NCBI RefSeq assembly: GCF_002277895.1
Contig: NZ_CP022998.1
Span: 3,701,501 to 3,765,500, forward strand
Origin: Rhizobium sp. 11515TR
GTDB lineage: Bacteria > Pseudomonadota > Alphaproteobacteria > Rhizobiales > Rhizobiaceae
Direction: 5' to 3'
Length of the DNA stretch: 64,000 nucleotides
Made by a program: the position numbers and the translations under genes. Below, one piece after another: positions 25,305-33,088 of this stretch. Under the pieces are notes generated by a model. The model was given only the letters and a program-made list of their open reading frames with translations, was not told the DNA's origin and ran no database searches. Each line of letters begins with the position of its first letter. The stretch's first letter is position 1.

Positions 25305-26410
25305 TTTCGAGAATGAGGACGCTCGCGCCGGCCGCAGCTATCGCCCTTCTGGCGGCAGCCGGTCTCGCCCATGCTGCCGGCTCGCCACTTGGCATCGGCA
25401 CCGCTGAGCCGAGCTTCCAGCCGATGGGCGGGCCGCTGGCGCCGATCTTTCTCTATGTGAATTACGAGCAGCAGGCTTTCTACCGTGCGCTCACCAAGTC
25501 CATCGAAGCCATGCGCCAGGACCCCTGGCAGCTCTGGACGCTGATTGGCCTCTCCTTCGCCTATGGCATCTTCCATGCCGCCGGCCCCGGCCACGGCAAG
25601 GCCGTCATCTCCTCCTATATGGTCGCCAATGAGATCGAGCTGAAGCGCGGCATCGGCATCTCCTTCGTCTCCGCGCTCATTCAAGGTCTCGTTGCCGTCC
25701 TTGTCGTCGGCGCCGCCTATTTCGTCCTGCGTGGCTCGGGCATCACCATGACGATGGCGACCAATGCCATGGAGATCACAAGCTTCGTCATGGTCATCCT
25801 GTTCGGCAGCTGGCTCCTGTTCCGCAAGCTGCGGGCGATGATGCAGAGCCGGGCGCAGCATCAGGAAATGCAGCTTGCGACATCGGCCGGTCCAATCAGC
25901 CTCTCGCTGTTCGAAGGCGCAGCAACCGGCACGGATTCGGCAAGAGGTTTTGCGCGCAGCCGCGCCACTATGCCCGCCGCCGGCGGCTATCAATGCTACG
26001 ATCCCGCTCATGCGACCGGCGACGGCGCCTACTGCGAGACGTGCGGCCATGCCCATCTTCCCGATCCGAAGATGCTGTCGAACGAAAAATTCAGTGCTCG
26101 CGAGGCCTGGTCCGCCATTGCCGCCGTCGGTCTGCGTCCCTGCTCGGGCGCGCTCCTTGTCATGACCTTTTCGATGCTGAACGGCCTCTACCTTGGCGGC
26201 CTGCTATCGGTCCTTGCCATGTCGATCGGCACGGCGCTCACCGTCTCGCTGCTTGCCATCATCGCCGTCTTCGCGAAAGGCACCGCCGTCCGCTTCACCG
26301 GCAAGGGCTCGAGACTTTCGGCTTGGGTGAGCAACGGCATCGAGATCCTCGGCGCGCTGCTCGTCATCTGCACGGGCATTATCCTGCTCGGCGCCTCGCT
26401 GCAGAACTGA
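25298..26410 (+). CDS. Nickel/cobalt transporter, NicO/RcnA family
   Basis: Membrane metal transporter of 370 residues. A signal-like first helix is followed by about six transmembrane segments. The family His motif is in HAAGPGHGKAVISSYMVANE (first membrane domain, about 91-110), and the second signature is GLRPCSGALLVM (about 278-289). A hydrophilic cytoplasmic or periplasmic loop between them contains CYDPAHATGDGAYCETCGHAHLPD split as several Cys and His residues, a likely metal site. It overlaps the DUF1007 gene start-to-stop. RcnA-type members export Ni and Co; others import. Direction cannot be told here. Confidence 0.9.
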   Translation: MLISRMRTLAPAAAIALLAAAGLAHAAGSPLGIGTAEPSFQPMGGPLAPIFLYVNYEQQAFYRALTKSIEAMRQDPWQLWTLIGLSFAYGIFHAAGPGHGKAVISSYMVANEIELKRGIGISFVSALIQGLVAVLVVGAAYFVLRGSGITMTMATNAMEITSFVMVILFGSWLLFRKLRAMMQSRAQHQEMQLATSAGPISLSLFEGAATGTDSARGFARSRATMPAAGGYQCYDPAHATGDGAYCETCGHAHLPDPKMLSNEKFSAREAWSAIAAVGLRPCSGALLVMTFSMLNGLYLGGLLSVLAMSIGTALTVSLLAIIAVFAKGTAVRFTGKGSRLSAWVSNGIEILGALLVICTGIILLGASLQN

Positions 26411-26447
26411 GCGATTTCCGAGGGTTCGAGAGAACCTTAGTTGGAGC

Positions 26448-26672
26448 TTACTGCCCATTGCGCCGCTGATAGCGCGCCCGCATCCAGAACACGAAGAAGA
26501 AGGCCAGGATGACGAGCACGCCGAAACCGGTGCCGAACCATGGCGAGATCGAGCCGAGCCAGACGATAACGCTCGGCATCAGGTAAAGCACGGCTGTCGC
26601 AACCAGCAGGATAACGCCGGCCGCGATTGCCGCCGAGCGGGTTTCGCTTTTCTTATCCGTCAATATAGCCAT
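26448..26672 (-). CDS. Small two-helix membrane protein, unknown
   Basis: A 74-residue protein with two hydrophobic helices (about 11-32 and 40-62), a Pro/Trp-containing turn between (VIVWLGSISPWFGTGF), and a basic ending MRARYQRRNGQ that should stay in the cytoplasm. No family is recognised. The start at MAILTDKKSE is chosen because the helix follows soon after; another ATG six codons upstream is possible, and the ribosome site is not decisive. It sits downstream of the DUF533 gene on the same strand with an 80-base gap. Confidence 0.6.
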   Translation of the reverse strand: MAILTDKKSETRSAAIAAGVILLVATAVLYLMPSVIVWLGSISPWFGTGFGVLVILAFFFVFWMRARYQRRNGQ

Positions 26673-26753
26673 CCCCTGACGCCCTGACATGAGTTTCGGC
26701 GAAGGCTTAGGCCAGCTGCCGAGGAAAGGCAACCGGCCCTATCGTCACACGCG

Positions 26754-27449
26754 TCAGACTTTAGCGCCTGCAACGGTCGCCTCGATATGGTCGACCAGCG
26801 CATCGGCGAGACCGAGGCGACCGGCAAGCAGATCGAGATAGCCGCGTTCGGCCCGCGAATCCGGCTCGATTGCCAGCCGCGATGCGGTATAGATCTGCAC
26901 GCGCTGCTCTTCGGTCTTTGCAGAAGCGACGATAGCATCGAGATCGACTGGATTGACAAGCTCGCGCTGGAAGAAGGCCTCCGCCTCGGATCCGACACCA
27001 GCCTCATGCACCTTGCCGAGGATGTGCTGGCGCTCCGCATCGTCGATATGGCCATCAGCACGGGCGGCCGCGATCATGGCCCGCACCAGAGAAAGCGCAA
27101 AATCGTTGCTGGCGACGGCCGGTGCCGTGCTGAAGCCGGAATCCGACGGCGGCGGCAGGAACTGCGGCTCGGCCTGCGGTGCCGGCTGCGGCTGGTTGCC
27201 GTCGCGGTAATTCTTGTAGGCCTGATAGCCGAGGCCTGCGATGGCTGCGAGACCGCCGAGCGCCAGCGCATTTCCGGCGACCTGGCGGCCGGTCTTCGTC
27301 CCCAGCAGCACGCCGGCAATCGCGCTCGTTGCCATCGGATTGTCCCTGGCAAGATTGATGGCCTGGGTTGCCCTGTCTCTCACGGTCCCCTGCACGCCTG
27401 GAACCTGCGATCCCAGGAACTGGTCAAGAAGCTTGCGGGCGTCGATCAT
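26754..27449 (-). CDS. DUF533 / YebE-like TerB-fold protein
   Basis: Protein of 231 residues with an N-terminal amphipathic segment, a Gly/Ala-rich hydrophobic stretch (GNALALGGLAAIAGLGYQAY, about 58-77), a Pro/Gln-rich linker (about 85-110) and a helical TerB-like domain (about 112-228: LVRAMIAAARADGHIDDAERQHIL). This is the layout of the DUF533/YebE inner-membrane family, whose function is not known. A strong ribosome site (GGAGGACC) precedes its ATG. No tellurite genes are near, but a TerC-family gene occurs elsewhere in the window. Confidence 0.85.
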   Translation of the reverse strand: MIDARKLLDQFLGSQVPGVQGTVRDRATQAINLARDNPMATSAIAGVLLGTKTGRQVAGNALALGGLAAIAGLGYQAYKNYRDGNQPQPAPQAEPQFLPPPSDSGFSTAPAVASNDFALSLVRAMIAAARADGHIDDAERQHILGKVHEAGVGSEAEAFFQRELVNPVDLDAIVASAKTEEQRVQIYTASRLAIEPDSRAERGYLDLLAGRLGLADALVDHIEATVAGAKV

Positions 27450-27523
27450 ATGGATGGTCCTCCGTCCTTTGATGGTGAGAGGGAGATAGGAAGCGCAACC
27501 GCAAATACCAATCCGCGGAATGC

Positions 27524-27553
27524 AAAAAGGCGCGCGGAAAGCTCCACGCGCCT
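27524..27553 (-). terminator. Rho-independent terminator after eda
   Basis: On the minus strand AGGCGCG / CGCGCC(T) form a stem followed by TTTTT, placed 28 bases after the aldolase stop codon. Confidence 0.85.
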
Positions 27554-27580
27554 CTGGAATCGAATTGGGTAGGCCCAGTC

Positions 27581-28219
27581 TCAGCCCTTGAGCGCAGCGG
27601 CCTCAGCAGCAAGCTTGGTGATCCCGGCCCAATCGCCTGATGCCACCAACTCCTTCGGAGCAACCCAGGAGCCGCCGACGCAGATGACATTCGGCAGCGA
27701 TAGATAATCATGCGCATTCTTCAGCGAAATGCCGCCGGTCGGGCAGAAGACCGTGCCGGCGAGCGGTGACGACAGGGCCTTGAGATAGGAAGCGCCACCG
27801 GCCTGCTCTGCCGGGAAGAACTTCAATACCGTATAGCCCTCTTCGCGCAGCGCCATGACTTCGCTTGCGGTCGCAGCACCCGGCAGCAGCGGCACATGCG
27901 AGCCGCGCGCAGCATCGAGCAATTCCTGTGTCGTGCCGGGGCTGACGATGAACTTCGAACCGGCTTCGACGGCTGCATCCCACTGGCTCACATTGAGGAT
28001 CGTGCCGGCGCCGACCTCGGCACCCTCGACTTCTTCGGCGACAGCGCGGATCGCATCGAGCGCGCCGGCGGTGCGCAGCGTGATCTCGATGGCCTTGAGA
28101 CCGCCCGCAACCAGCGCGCGGGCAAGCGGCACGGCCGATTTCGCATCGTCGACGATCAGCACGGGGACAACGGGCTGCAGTTTCAGGATGGAAAGAAGCT
28201 TCTCGGTTTTCTCGCCCAT
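27581..28219 (-). CDS. eda: 2-dehydro-3-deoxyphosphogluconate aldolase
   Basis: KDPG/KHG aldolase of the Entner-Doudoroff pathway, splitting KDPG to pyruvate and glyceraldehyde 3-phosphate; this pathway is the main hexose route in rhizobia. The 212-residue protein has the catalytic Glu in VGAGTILN (about 70), the Schiff-base Lys in YTVLKFFPAE (about 135) and the phosphate-binding end PTGGISLKNA and CVGGSW. A ribosome site AAGGGAG precedes the ATG, and a terminator follows directly, so it is transcribed alone. The edd and zwf genes are not in the window. Confidence 0.93.
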   Translation of the reverse strand: MGEKTEKLLSILKLQPVVPVLIVDDAKSAVPLARALVAGGLKAIEITLRTAGALDAIRAVAEEVEGAEVGAGTILNVSQWDAAVEAGSKFIVSPGTTQELLDAARGSHVPLLPGAATASEVMALREEGYTVLKFFPAEQAGGASYLKALSSPLAGTVFCPTGGISLKNAHDYLSLPNVICVGGSWVAPKELVASGDWAGITKLAAEAAALKG

Positions 28220-28379
28220 GGTCGGTTCACTCCCTTTAAAACGATTGAAATCCGACTTTCGAATAGCCTTCCCGAAGATGCTTGTCGAGACAAAAGCTCG
28301 CTTTAAATACGACGGGTAGGAAATCGCGGCAACTTGCTATAGGCTATTCCAATCTGTGCCGGTGGAGCATGTCAAACGC

Positions 28380-28865
28380 ATGGCAAAAGAGATCGAGCGA
28401 AAGTTTCTGGTGCGCGGCGATCATTGGCGTGATTCCGTTTCGGAGCGGCTGATCCTGCGACAGGGATATATTGCCTCAATGGCAGACCGTTCCGTGCGCA
28501 TACGGCTGACGAACAACACCAAGGCAACCTTGACGATCAAGATCGGCAAGGCAATGACGAGAGACGAATTCGAATATGAGATCCCCGTCGACGACGCGGA
28601 GGAATTGCTGGAAACGGCGATCGGGCTCGTCATCGAGAAGACCCGCCACAAAGTGCAGTTCAAGGGCTTTACCTGGGAAGTAGATGTCTTCCGCGGCGCC
28701 CATCGCGGCCTCGTGATCGCTGAAGTGGAAATGGACGACGAAAGCGACAATCCGGAACTGCCGGACTGGATCGGACGCGAGGTAACCGGCGAATACCGCT
28801 ATTCCAATCAGGCCCTGGCGACGCAGTTCGAGCAGGAATACGATGAGCTATCGCATACGGCCTGA
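28380..28865 (+). CDS. CYTH domain protein (inorganic triphosphatase type)
   Basis: A 161-residue single-domain CYTH protein. The signature ExExK is intact at the N-terminus (MAKEIERKFLV), followed by alternating charged strands of the triphosphate tunnel: RQGYI, RSVRIRLTNNTKATLTIKIG, DEFEYEIP, KTRHKVQF, WEVDVF and LVIAEVEM. Bacterial members hydrolyse inorganic triphosphate with Mg or Mn. Start at the ATG is preferred by the family N-terminus; a GTG eight codons upstream is possible. The gene overlaps the next, a CHAD gene, by 23 bases, so the two are translationally coupled. Confidence 0.92.
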   Translation: MAKEIERKFLVRGDHWRDSVSERLILRQGYIASMADRSVRIRLTNNTKATLTIKIGKAMTRDEFEYEIPVDDAEELLETAIGLVIEKTRHKVQFKGFTWEVDVFRGAHRGLVIAEVEMDDESDNPELPDWIGREVTGEYRYSNQALATQFEQEYDELSHTA

Positions 28866-29754
28866 CCGAGCCCTTGATGACGAGGTGCACACAGCAGCCG
28901 CGCATCAACTCGGCAAGGCAATGGCCGTACTGACGGACAGACCTCAGGGCCTGCACGAAGCGGTTCACGCCGCCCGCAAGAATATCAAGCGCGTGCGCGC
29001 GCTATACCGGTTGATAGCTCCGGTCGCGCGCGAATTTCAGCAGCGGGAAAATGACCGGCTTCGGAATATGGCACGCACGCTTTCCGGTGTGCGCGATGCG
29101 ACCGCACTGATCGAGATCGGTCATTATCTGCAGGCAACCGCCAGATCCGCGGAAGAACTGCACGCGCTGACCCGCGTCAGCGATCTGCTGACCATCAGGC
29201 GCGACCGCCTGGCGGCGGCGCAAACCGATCTCGAAGACAAGGCACAGGCAGCAATCGCGACATGTGCCGGCGCGCGCGAGGCGTTAAAGGAGATATCCTT
29301 CGACTGCGGCCGGCGCGACACGGCCCGTCTTTTTCAGAAAAGCTGGCGCAAGAATGTCCACAAGGCGATGCAGGCGCTGTCCGAATGCCATGTGGAAGCG
29401 GCCCACGTCGAGAGCTTTCATGATCTGCGCAAACGCAGCCAGGATTACTGGATGCATCACATGCTGTTGCGCGATGTCTGGCCGGCCGCCATGCATGCCA
29501 AGCAGCTGGAGGCCAAGGCCTTGGTAGACGTGCTCGGCCGCTATCTCGACATGTCGATATTGATCGATGTCGCAGACCGCGAGCCGCATCTCTTCGATAG
29601 GAGCGACGATCACGCCCGCCTGCTGGAAGCGATCATTGCCCGGCAGCAGACCGCGCGCGAGGAAGCGCTGGAGCGAGCCCGCTGGGTCTTCGCCGACAAA
29701 CCGAAGAGCGAAGCACGGACTATCAAGAACCTTTGGCTGGAGGCGGCCGACTGA
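28843..29754 (+). CDS. CHAD domain protein
   Basis: A 303-residue all-helical CHAD protein. The conserved basic/histidine faces are visible in HAARKNIKRVRALYRL (about 43-58) and HDLRKRSQDYWMHHMLL (about 195-211). CHAD domains bind polyphosphate granules and are usually fused to or beside CYTH triphosphatases; here they are separate but overlapping genes. The pair likely works on polyphosphate or triphosphate handling. A family A palindromic repeat follows about 50 bases downstream. Confidence 0.9.
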   Translation: MSYRIRPDRALDDEVHTAAAHQLGKAMAVLTDRPQGLHEAVHAARKNIKRVRALYRLIAPVAREFQQRENDRLRNMARTLSGVRDATALIEIGHYLQATARSAEELHALTRVSDLLTIRRDRLAAAQTDLEDKAQAAIATCAGAREALKEISFDCGRRDTARLFQKSWRKNVHKAMQALSECHVEAAHVESFHDLRKRSQDYWMHHMLLRDVWPAAMHAKQLEAKALVDVLGRYLDMSILIDVADREPHLFDRSDDHARLLEAIIARQQTAREEALERARWVFADKPKSEARTIKNLWLEAAD

Positions 29755-29805
29755 CGGGGCACGCGCCCGGCTCAGGCAGTTCAATCGGCATGACCCGGCC
29801 GTTGC

Positions 29806-29876
29806 TTTAAAGCATGTCGGGCAAAAGTGTGCAGCGGTTTGCGACAACGACATGCCCAAATCAAAGACTTAGTCCA
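29806..29876. repeat. Palindromic intergenic repeat, family A copy 2
   Basis: Outer stem GCATGTCG / CGACATGC with 28 bases between arms and inner stem GCAAA / TTTGC. The loop core (AAAGTG then GCAGCGG) is shared with the copies near 16.9 and 53.7 kb while both stems differ by compensating changes. It ends with AAATCAAAGA as does the copy near 53.7 kb. Confidence 0.75.
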
Positions 29877-29913
29877 ACGTGCAAGAAGCGAATCCGAAAG
29901 ATCGCGACGCGCT

Positions 29914-31428
29914 TTAGGCGCGCCACATATCCGCCGAACCAAGCCCCACTTGCACGAAATAGCCTTCCAGCATCGCAATGTCGTCGGCCGCAGCGATCGC
30001 GCCAATATATCCGTCCGGCCGCACGAGCACCCATTCTCCGGGGGAGAGAGCGTAGATGTCGCGCAGATGGCCCCCGGCATCGACCATGTCGCCTGACCGG
30101 CCGAAAGTATGAATATGCAGCCCTGTGCGCGGCGGCACCGATCCCGGCTGCACCTCATAGCCGAGCAATGTCCAATGCGGGCCTCGGAACAGATCGAACA
30201 GCCTTTTCGGCTGGCCGGCGGCGCCACGGATCGGCGCATCCGGAGCTCGGTCGCCGGCAGACAGATGACCGCTGCGCCCAAGCGTTTCGAGCGCAAGCGA
30301 AGACGAAGGATAACCTATATCGAGTTGGCGCACCTCGCGACCGCGCCGCATGTCGCCCTGTTTCTGGGCATCAAGAAGCCTTGTTGCCAGACCGAGCATC
30401 GCAGCCGCGATGGGCTGACGCTCCTCTTCATAGCTGTCGAGCAGCTTGTCGTCGGCTCCATTGGCGGCCGCTGCCAGCTTCCATCCGAGATTATAGGCAT
30501 CCTGCACGCTGGTATTGAGGCCTTGACCACCGGTCGGCGGATGAATGTGGGCGGCATCACCGATGAGAAACACGCGGCCGACACGGTATCGATCGGCCAG
30601 TCGCGCATTCATGGTGTAGGCCGACGACCACGACACGGATTGGATATGGATATCGTCGCGCCTGGTCCGCTCCGCCACCATGGCTTTCAGCCCTTCGGCA
30701 GAGAGGTCGATATCATCGTCGAGAGGGATCGGCCCCTGTATCTGGAACATCTCGGTCCCGGCAAGCGGGCAGAACATGATCTGCCGGGTCATGTCGCCTT
30801 CGTTGAAGCGATGCCAGGCATCGCGCGTGAGACCGGTCAAAATAACATCGGCCACGATGGCGCGAACGCCGAGGGTCTTGCCGGGAAAGTCGATATCAAG
30901 GGCGTGGCGAACGAAACTGCGGCCGCCATCGGCGCCTACGAGCCAGCGCACCCGAAGAATTTCCTCTCCAGCCTTGCTTTCGAGACGCGCCGTCACGCCA
31001 CCCGGGTCCTGCTCGAAACCAACCAGTTCGCAGCCGAATTGCGGCTTGTGGCCAAGCTCGAGCAACCTCTCGCGCATTACCTTTTCGGTCAGGAATTGCG
31101 GTATCATCAGCGGCAGATGATACGGTTCGGCCGGGGTCGGGTCCTGATGCTCGGCAATGTCGGATTCAATAAAACTGCCGTCCTCGCGATATCGCCGCTC
31201 GGGCGGATACATGCCGCCGGCCGCGACGATCCGATCGAGAATGCCGAGATCCTCGAAGATTTCCTGGGTTCGCGGCTGAATACCCTTGCCGCGCGAACCA
31301 CGGAAAGGTCCGTCCATCTTTTCGATCAGACGGAAGGAAATTCCTCTCCTTGCCAAATCGATGGCCAGCGCGAGGCCGGCCGCACCCGCACCACAAATCA
31401 GCACATCGGCTGCAAATTGCTCTGTCAT
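29914..31428 (-). CDS. FAD-dependent aromatic monooxygenase (class A)
   Basis: Flavin hydroxylase of 504 residues in the PheA/TfdB/MhpA group. Seen are the N-terminal dinucleotide site LICGAGAAGLALAIDLARRG (GAGAAG about 13-18), the DG motif VGADGGRSFVRHAL (about 160-173) and the second FAD motif VGRVFLIGDAAHIHPP with GGQGLNTSVQDAYNLGWKLA (about 285-325), then a thioredoxin-like C-terminal domain. These enzymes hydroxylate phenols or detoxify aromatic antibiotics with NAD(P)H and oxygen. The ATG is fixed by GGAGGTGG just upstream. A MarR gene is divergent with 50 bases between starts and an inverted repeat in the gap, so control by that MarR is likely. Substrate unknown. Confidence 0.9.
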   Translation of the reverse strand: MTEQFAADVLICGAGAAGLALAIDLARRGISFRLIEKMDGPFRGSRGKGIQPRTQEIFEDLGILDRIVAAGGMYPPERRYREDGSFIESDIAEHQDPTPAEPYHLPLMIPQFLTEKVMRERLLELGHKPQFGCELVGFEQDPGGVTARLESKAGEEILRVRWLVGADGGRSFVRHALDIDFPGKTLGVRAIVADVILTGLTRDAWHRFNEGDMTRQIMFCPLAGTEMFQIQGPIPLDDDIDLSAEGLKAMVAERTRRDDIHIQSVSWSSAYTMNARLADRYRVGRVFLIGDAAHIHPPTGGQGLNTSVQDAYNLGWKLAAAANGADDKLLDSYEEERQPIAAAMLGLATRLLDAQKQGDMRRGREVRQLDIGYPSSSLALETLGRSGHLSAGDRAPDAPIRGAAGQPKRLFDLFRGPHWTLLGYEVQPGSVPPRTGLHIHTFGRSGDMVDAGGHLRDIYALSPGEWVLVRPDGYIGAIAAADDIAMLEGYFVQVGLGSADMWRA

Positions 31429-31441
31429 TTCCACCTCCATA

Positions 31442-31458
31442 TGTGTAATATGCACACA
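31442..31458. promoter_or_regulatory. Inverted repeat between monooxygenase and marR genes
   Basis: TGTGTAATATGCACACA: 5-bp arms TGTGT / ACACA around a 7-base centre, in the 50-base gap between two divergent start codons. Size and place fit a MarR dimer site that would control both genes. Confidence 0.5.
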
Positions 31459-31478
31459 CTTAAAAGAAGGGTGGCCCG

Positions 31479-31964
31479 GTGTCAATAATAAGCTTGCAAA
31501 ATACACATATCAGCGCTCAACTACGCGAACTCCATAGCGCGCTGGTCGAAATCGTCGGCGTCATGAACCGGCCCCAGCGCGATGAAGCGATGATCAAGGA
31601 GGCGGGCATCTCTCTCGATCGCGCATTGTTTTCCCTGTTGGTTCTGGTGGAACGGCTCGGCCCCATCGGCGTCGTCGAACTGGCCGATCGCGTCGGGCGC
31701 GACTACACCACCGTCAGCCGTCAGGTTGCGAAGATGGAGGGGCTTGGACTGATCAGCCGGCAGGAGAACGCGATAGACCGCCGCCTTCGCGAGGCTGTCA
31801 TCACCGAACAGGGAAAAGCGATGACCGATCGCATCGATGAGGCGCGCGAGAGGATCGTACGGTCCATTTTCGCCAAATGGGACGACCGGGATATCGAGGA
31901 CCTTGTGCGGCTCATGCGCAGGTTTGCCGACGACATCAAGGATGATGCGCCGCCTGCACGATAA
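31479..31964 (+). CDS. MarR family regulator
   Basis: A 161-residue winged-helix repressor. The recognition helix and wing are clear: VVELADRVGRDYTTVSRQVAKMEGLGLISRQENAIDRRLREAVITEQG (in parts, residues about 62-110). The start is a GTG preceded by AAGAAGG. It is divergent from the flavin monooxygenase and shares a very short promoter region with it, the classic arrangement where the MarR protein represses until an aromatic ligand binds. The ligand is not known. Confidence 0.9.
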   Translation: MSIISLQNTHISAQLRELHSALVEIVGVMNRPQRDEAMIKEAGISLDRALFSLLVLVERLGPIGVVELADRVGRDYTTVSRQVAKMEGLGLISRQENAIDRRLREAVITEQGKAMTDRIDEARERIVRSIFAKWDDRDIEDLVRLMRRFADDIKDDAPPAR

Positions 31965-32086
31965 GCTCATCTTGAAATGCCTTTCTTTGACATCGTATCT
32001 GACACCGATCGGGCAGAATGGCGAAGGCACAGGCTGCGGCGTAAATCCCGATTGCCTGAAAGCCCGCAAAATTGTATTTCACCGGC

Positions 32087-33028
32087 ATGACCGACATGCT
32101 TTCAGATCCACGGCGCGACGCGACCGGCGCATTCCTCGTTGCCGCGCTCTATCATTTTGTTTCCTTTCCGCGCTTCGAAAGCCTGCGCGAGCCTCTGCTT
32201 GCGCTCTGCGAGGAAAAGGGCGTCAAGGGCACGCTGCTGCTGGCCCATGAAGGAATCAACGGCACGATCGCCGGCACGGATGCCGCTATCGGCGCCGTGC
32301 TCGCCTTCCTGCGCGCCCAGCCGGAATTTGCCGGCCTCGAGCACAAGGAAAGCCGCGCGTCGAAAATGCCGTTCGTGCGCATGAAGGTGAAGCTGAAGAA
32401 AGAGATCGTCACCATGGGCGTCGAGGACATCGACCCGACCAAGGTCGTTGGCACCTATGTCGCGCCGAAGGATTGGAACGCACTGATCTCCGATCCCGAT
32501 ACCATCGTCATCGACACCCGCAACGACTATGAGACCGCCATCGGCCTTTTCAAGGGCGCGGTCGACCCGAAGACCAAGACCTTCCGCGAGTTTCCCGACT
32601 GGGTGCGCGACAATACCGGCCTGCACAACAAGCCGAAGATCGCCATGTACTGCACCGGCGGCATCCGCTGTGAGAAGGCGACCGCTTTCATGAAGCAGCA
32701 GGGCTTCGACGAGGTCTATCACCTTAAAGGCGGCATCCTGAAATATCTGGAGGAAGTGCCGGCGGAAGAAAGCCTTTGGGAAGGCGCCTGCTTCGTCTTT
32801 GACGAGCGCGTCTCGGTCGAACATGGCCTGAAGGAGGGCGATCACAAGCTCTGCCACGCCTGCCGCAACCCCATTACATCAGAGGAAGTGACTTCACCCT
32901 TTTACGAGGCCGGTGTTTCCTGCAGCCACTGCTACCACGAACGCACTGAAGAAGACCGCGAGCGCTATCGCGAAAGGCAGCGGCAGATCGCGCTTGCCCG
33001 CAAGCGTGGCCACGAGCATATCGGCTAA
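32087..33028 (+). CDS. trhO: tRNA uridine(34) hydroxylase, rhodanese-like
   Basis: TrhO (YceA) family enzyme that uses oxygen to make 5-hydroxyuridine at the wobble position of tRNA. The 313-residue protein has an acylphosphatase-like N-terminal part with HEGINGTIAG, a rhodanese domain with the active-site loop MYCTGGIRCEKATAFM (Cys about 190), and a Cys-rich tail with CHACR and CSHCYHER that may bind zinc. The start MTDMLSDPRRD is chosen over an ATG five codons upstream; neither has a clear ribosome site. It stands alone between the marR gene and a c-di-GMP gene. Its stop codon is the beginning of a degenerate repeat. Confidence 0.92.
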   Translation: MTDMLSDPRRDATGAFLVAALYHFVSFPRFESLREPLLALCEEKGVKGTLLLAHEGINGTIAGTDAAIGAVLAFLRAQPEFAGLEHKESRASKMPFVRMKVKLKKEIVTMGVEDIDPTKVVGTYVAPKDWNALISDPDTIVIDTRNDYETAIGLFKGAVDPKTKTFREFPDWVRDNTGLHNKPKIAMYCTGGIRCEKATAFMKQQGFDEVYHLKGGILKYLEEVPAEESLWEGACFVFDERVSVEHGLKEGDHKLCHACRNPITSEEVTSPFYEAGVSCSHCYHERTEEDRERYRERQRQIALARKRGHEHIG

Positions 33029-33082
33029 AGCATTTTCGGAAAACTGTGGTGCGACTTCCCCCGGGAATGCACGAATGCTCCG
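33026..33082. repeat. Degenerate family A repeat
   Basis: Starts with TAAAGCATT and ends with AATGCT, giving a 6-bp outer stem, with a GGAAAACTGTGGTGCG core that resembles the other family A copies. Arm spacing is larger (39 bases) and the inner stem is poor, so this is a decayed or different relative. Confidence 0.4.
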
Positions 33083-33088
33083 GACGTA

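Noticed and set aside
28320..28379. GTG start for the CYTH protein
   Set aside because: The ExExK signature sits directly after the ATG as in the family; the extra eight residues add nothing recognisable, though the GTG cannot be fully excluded.
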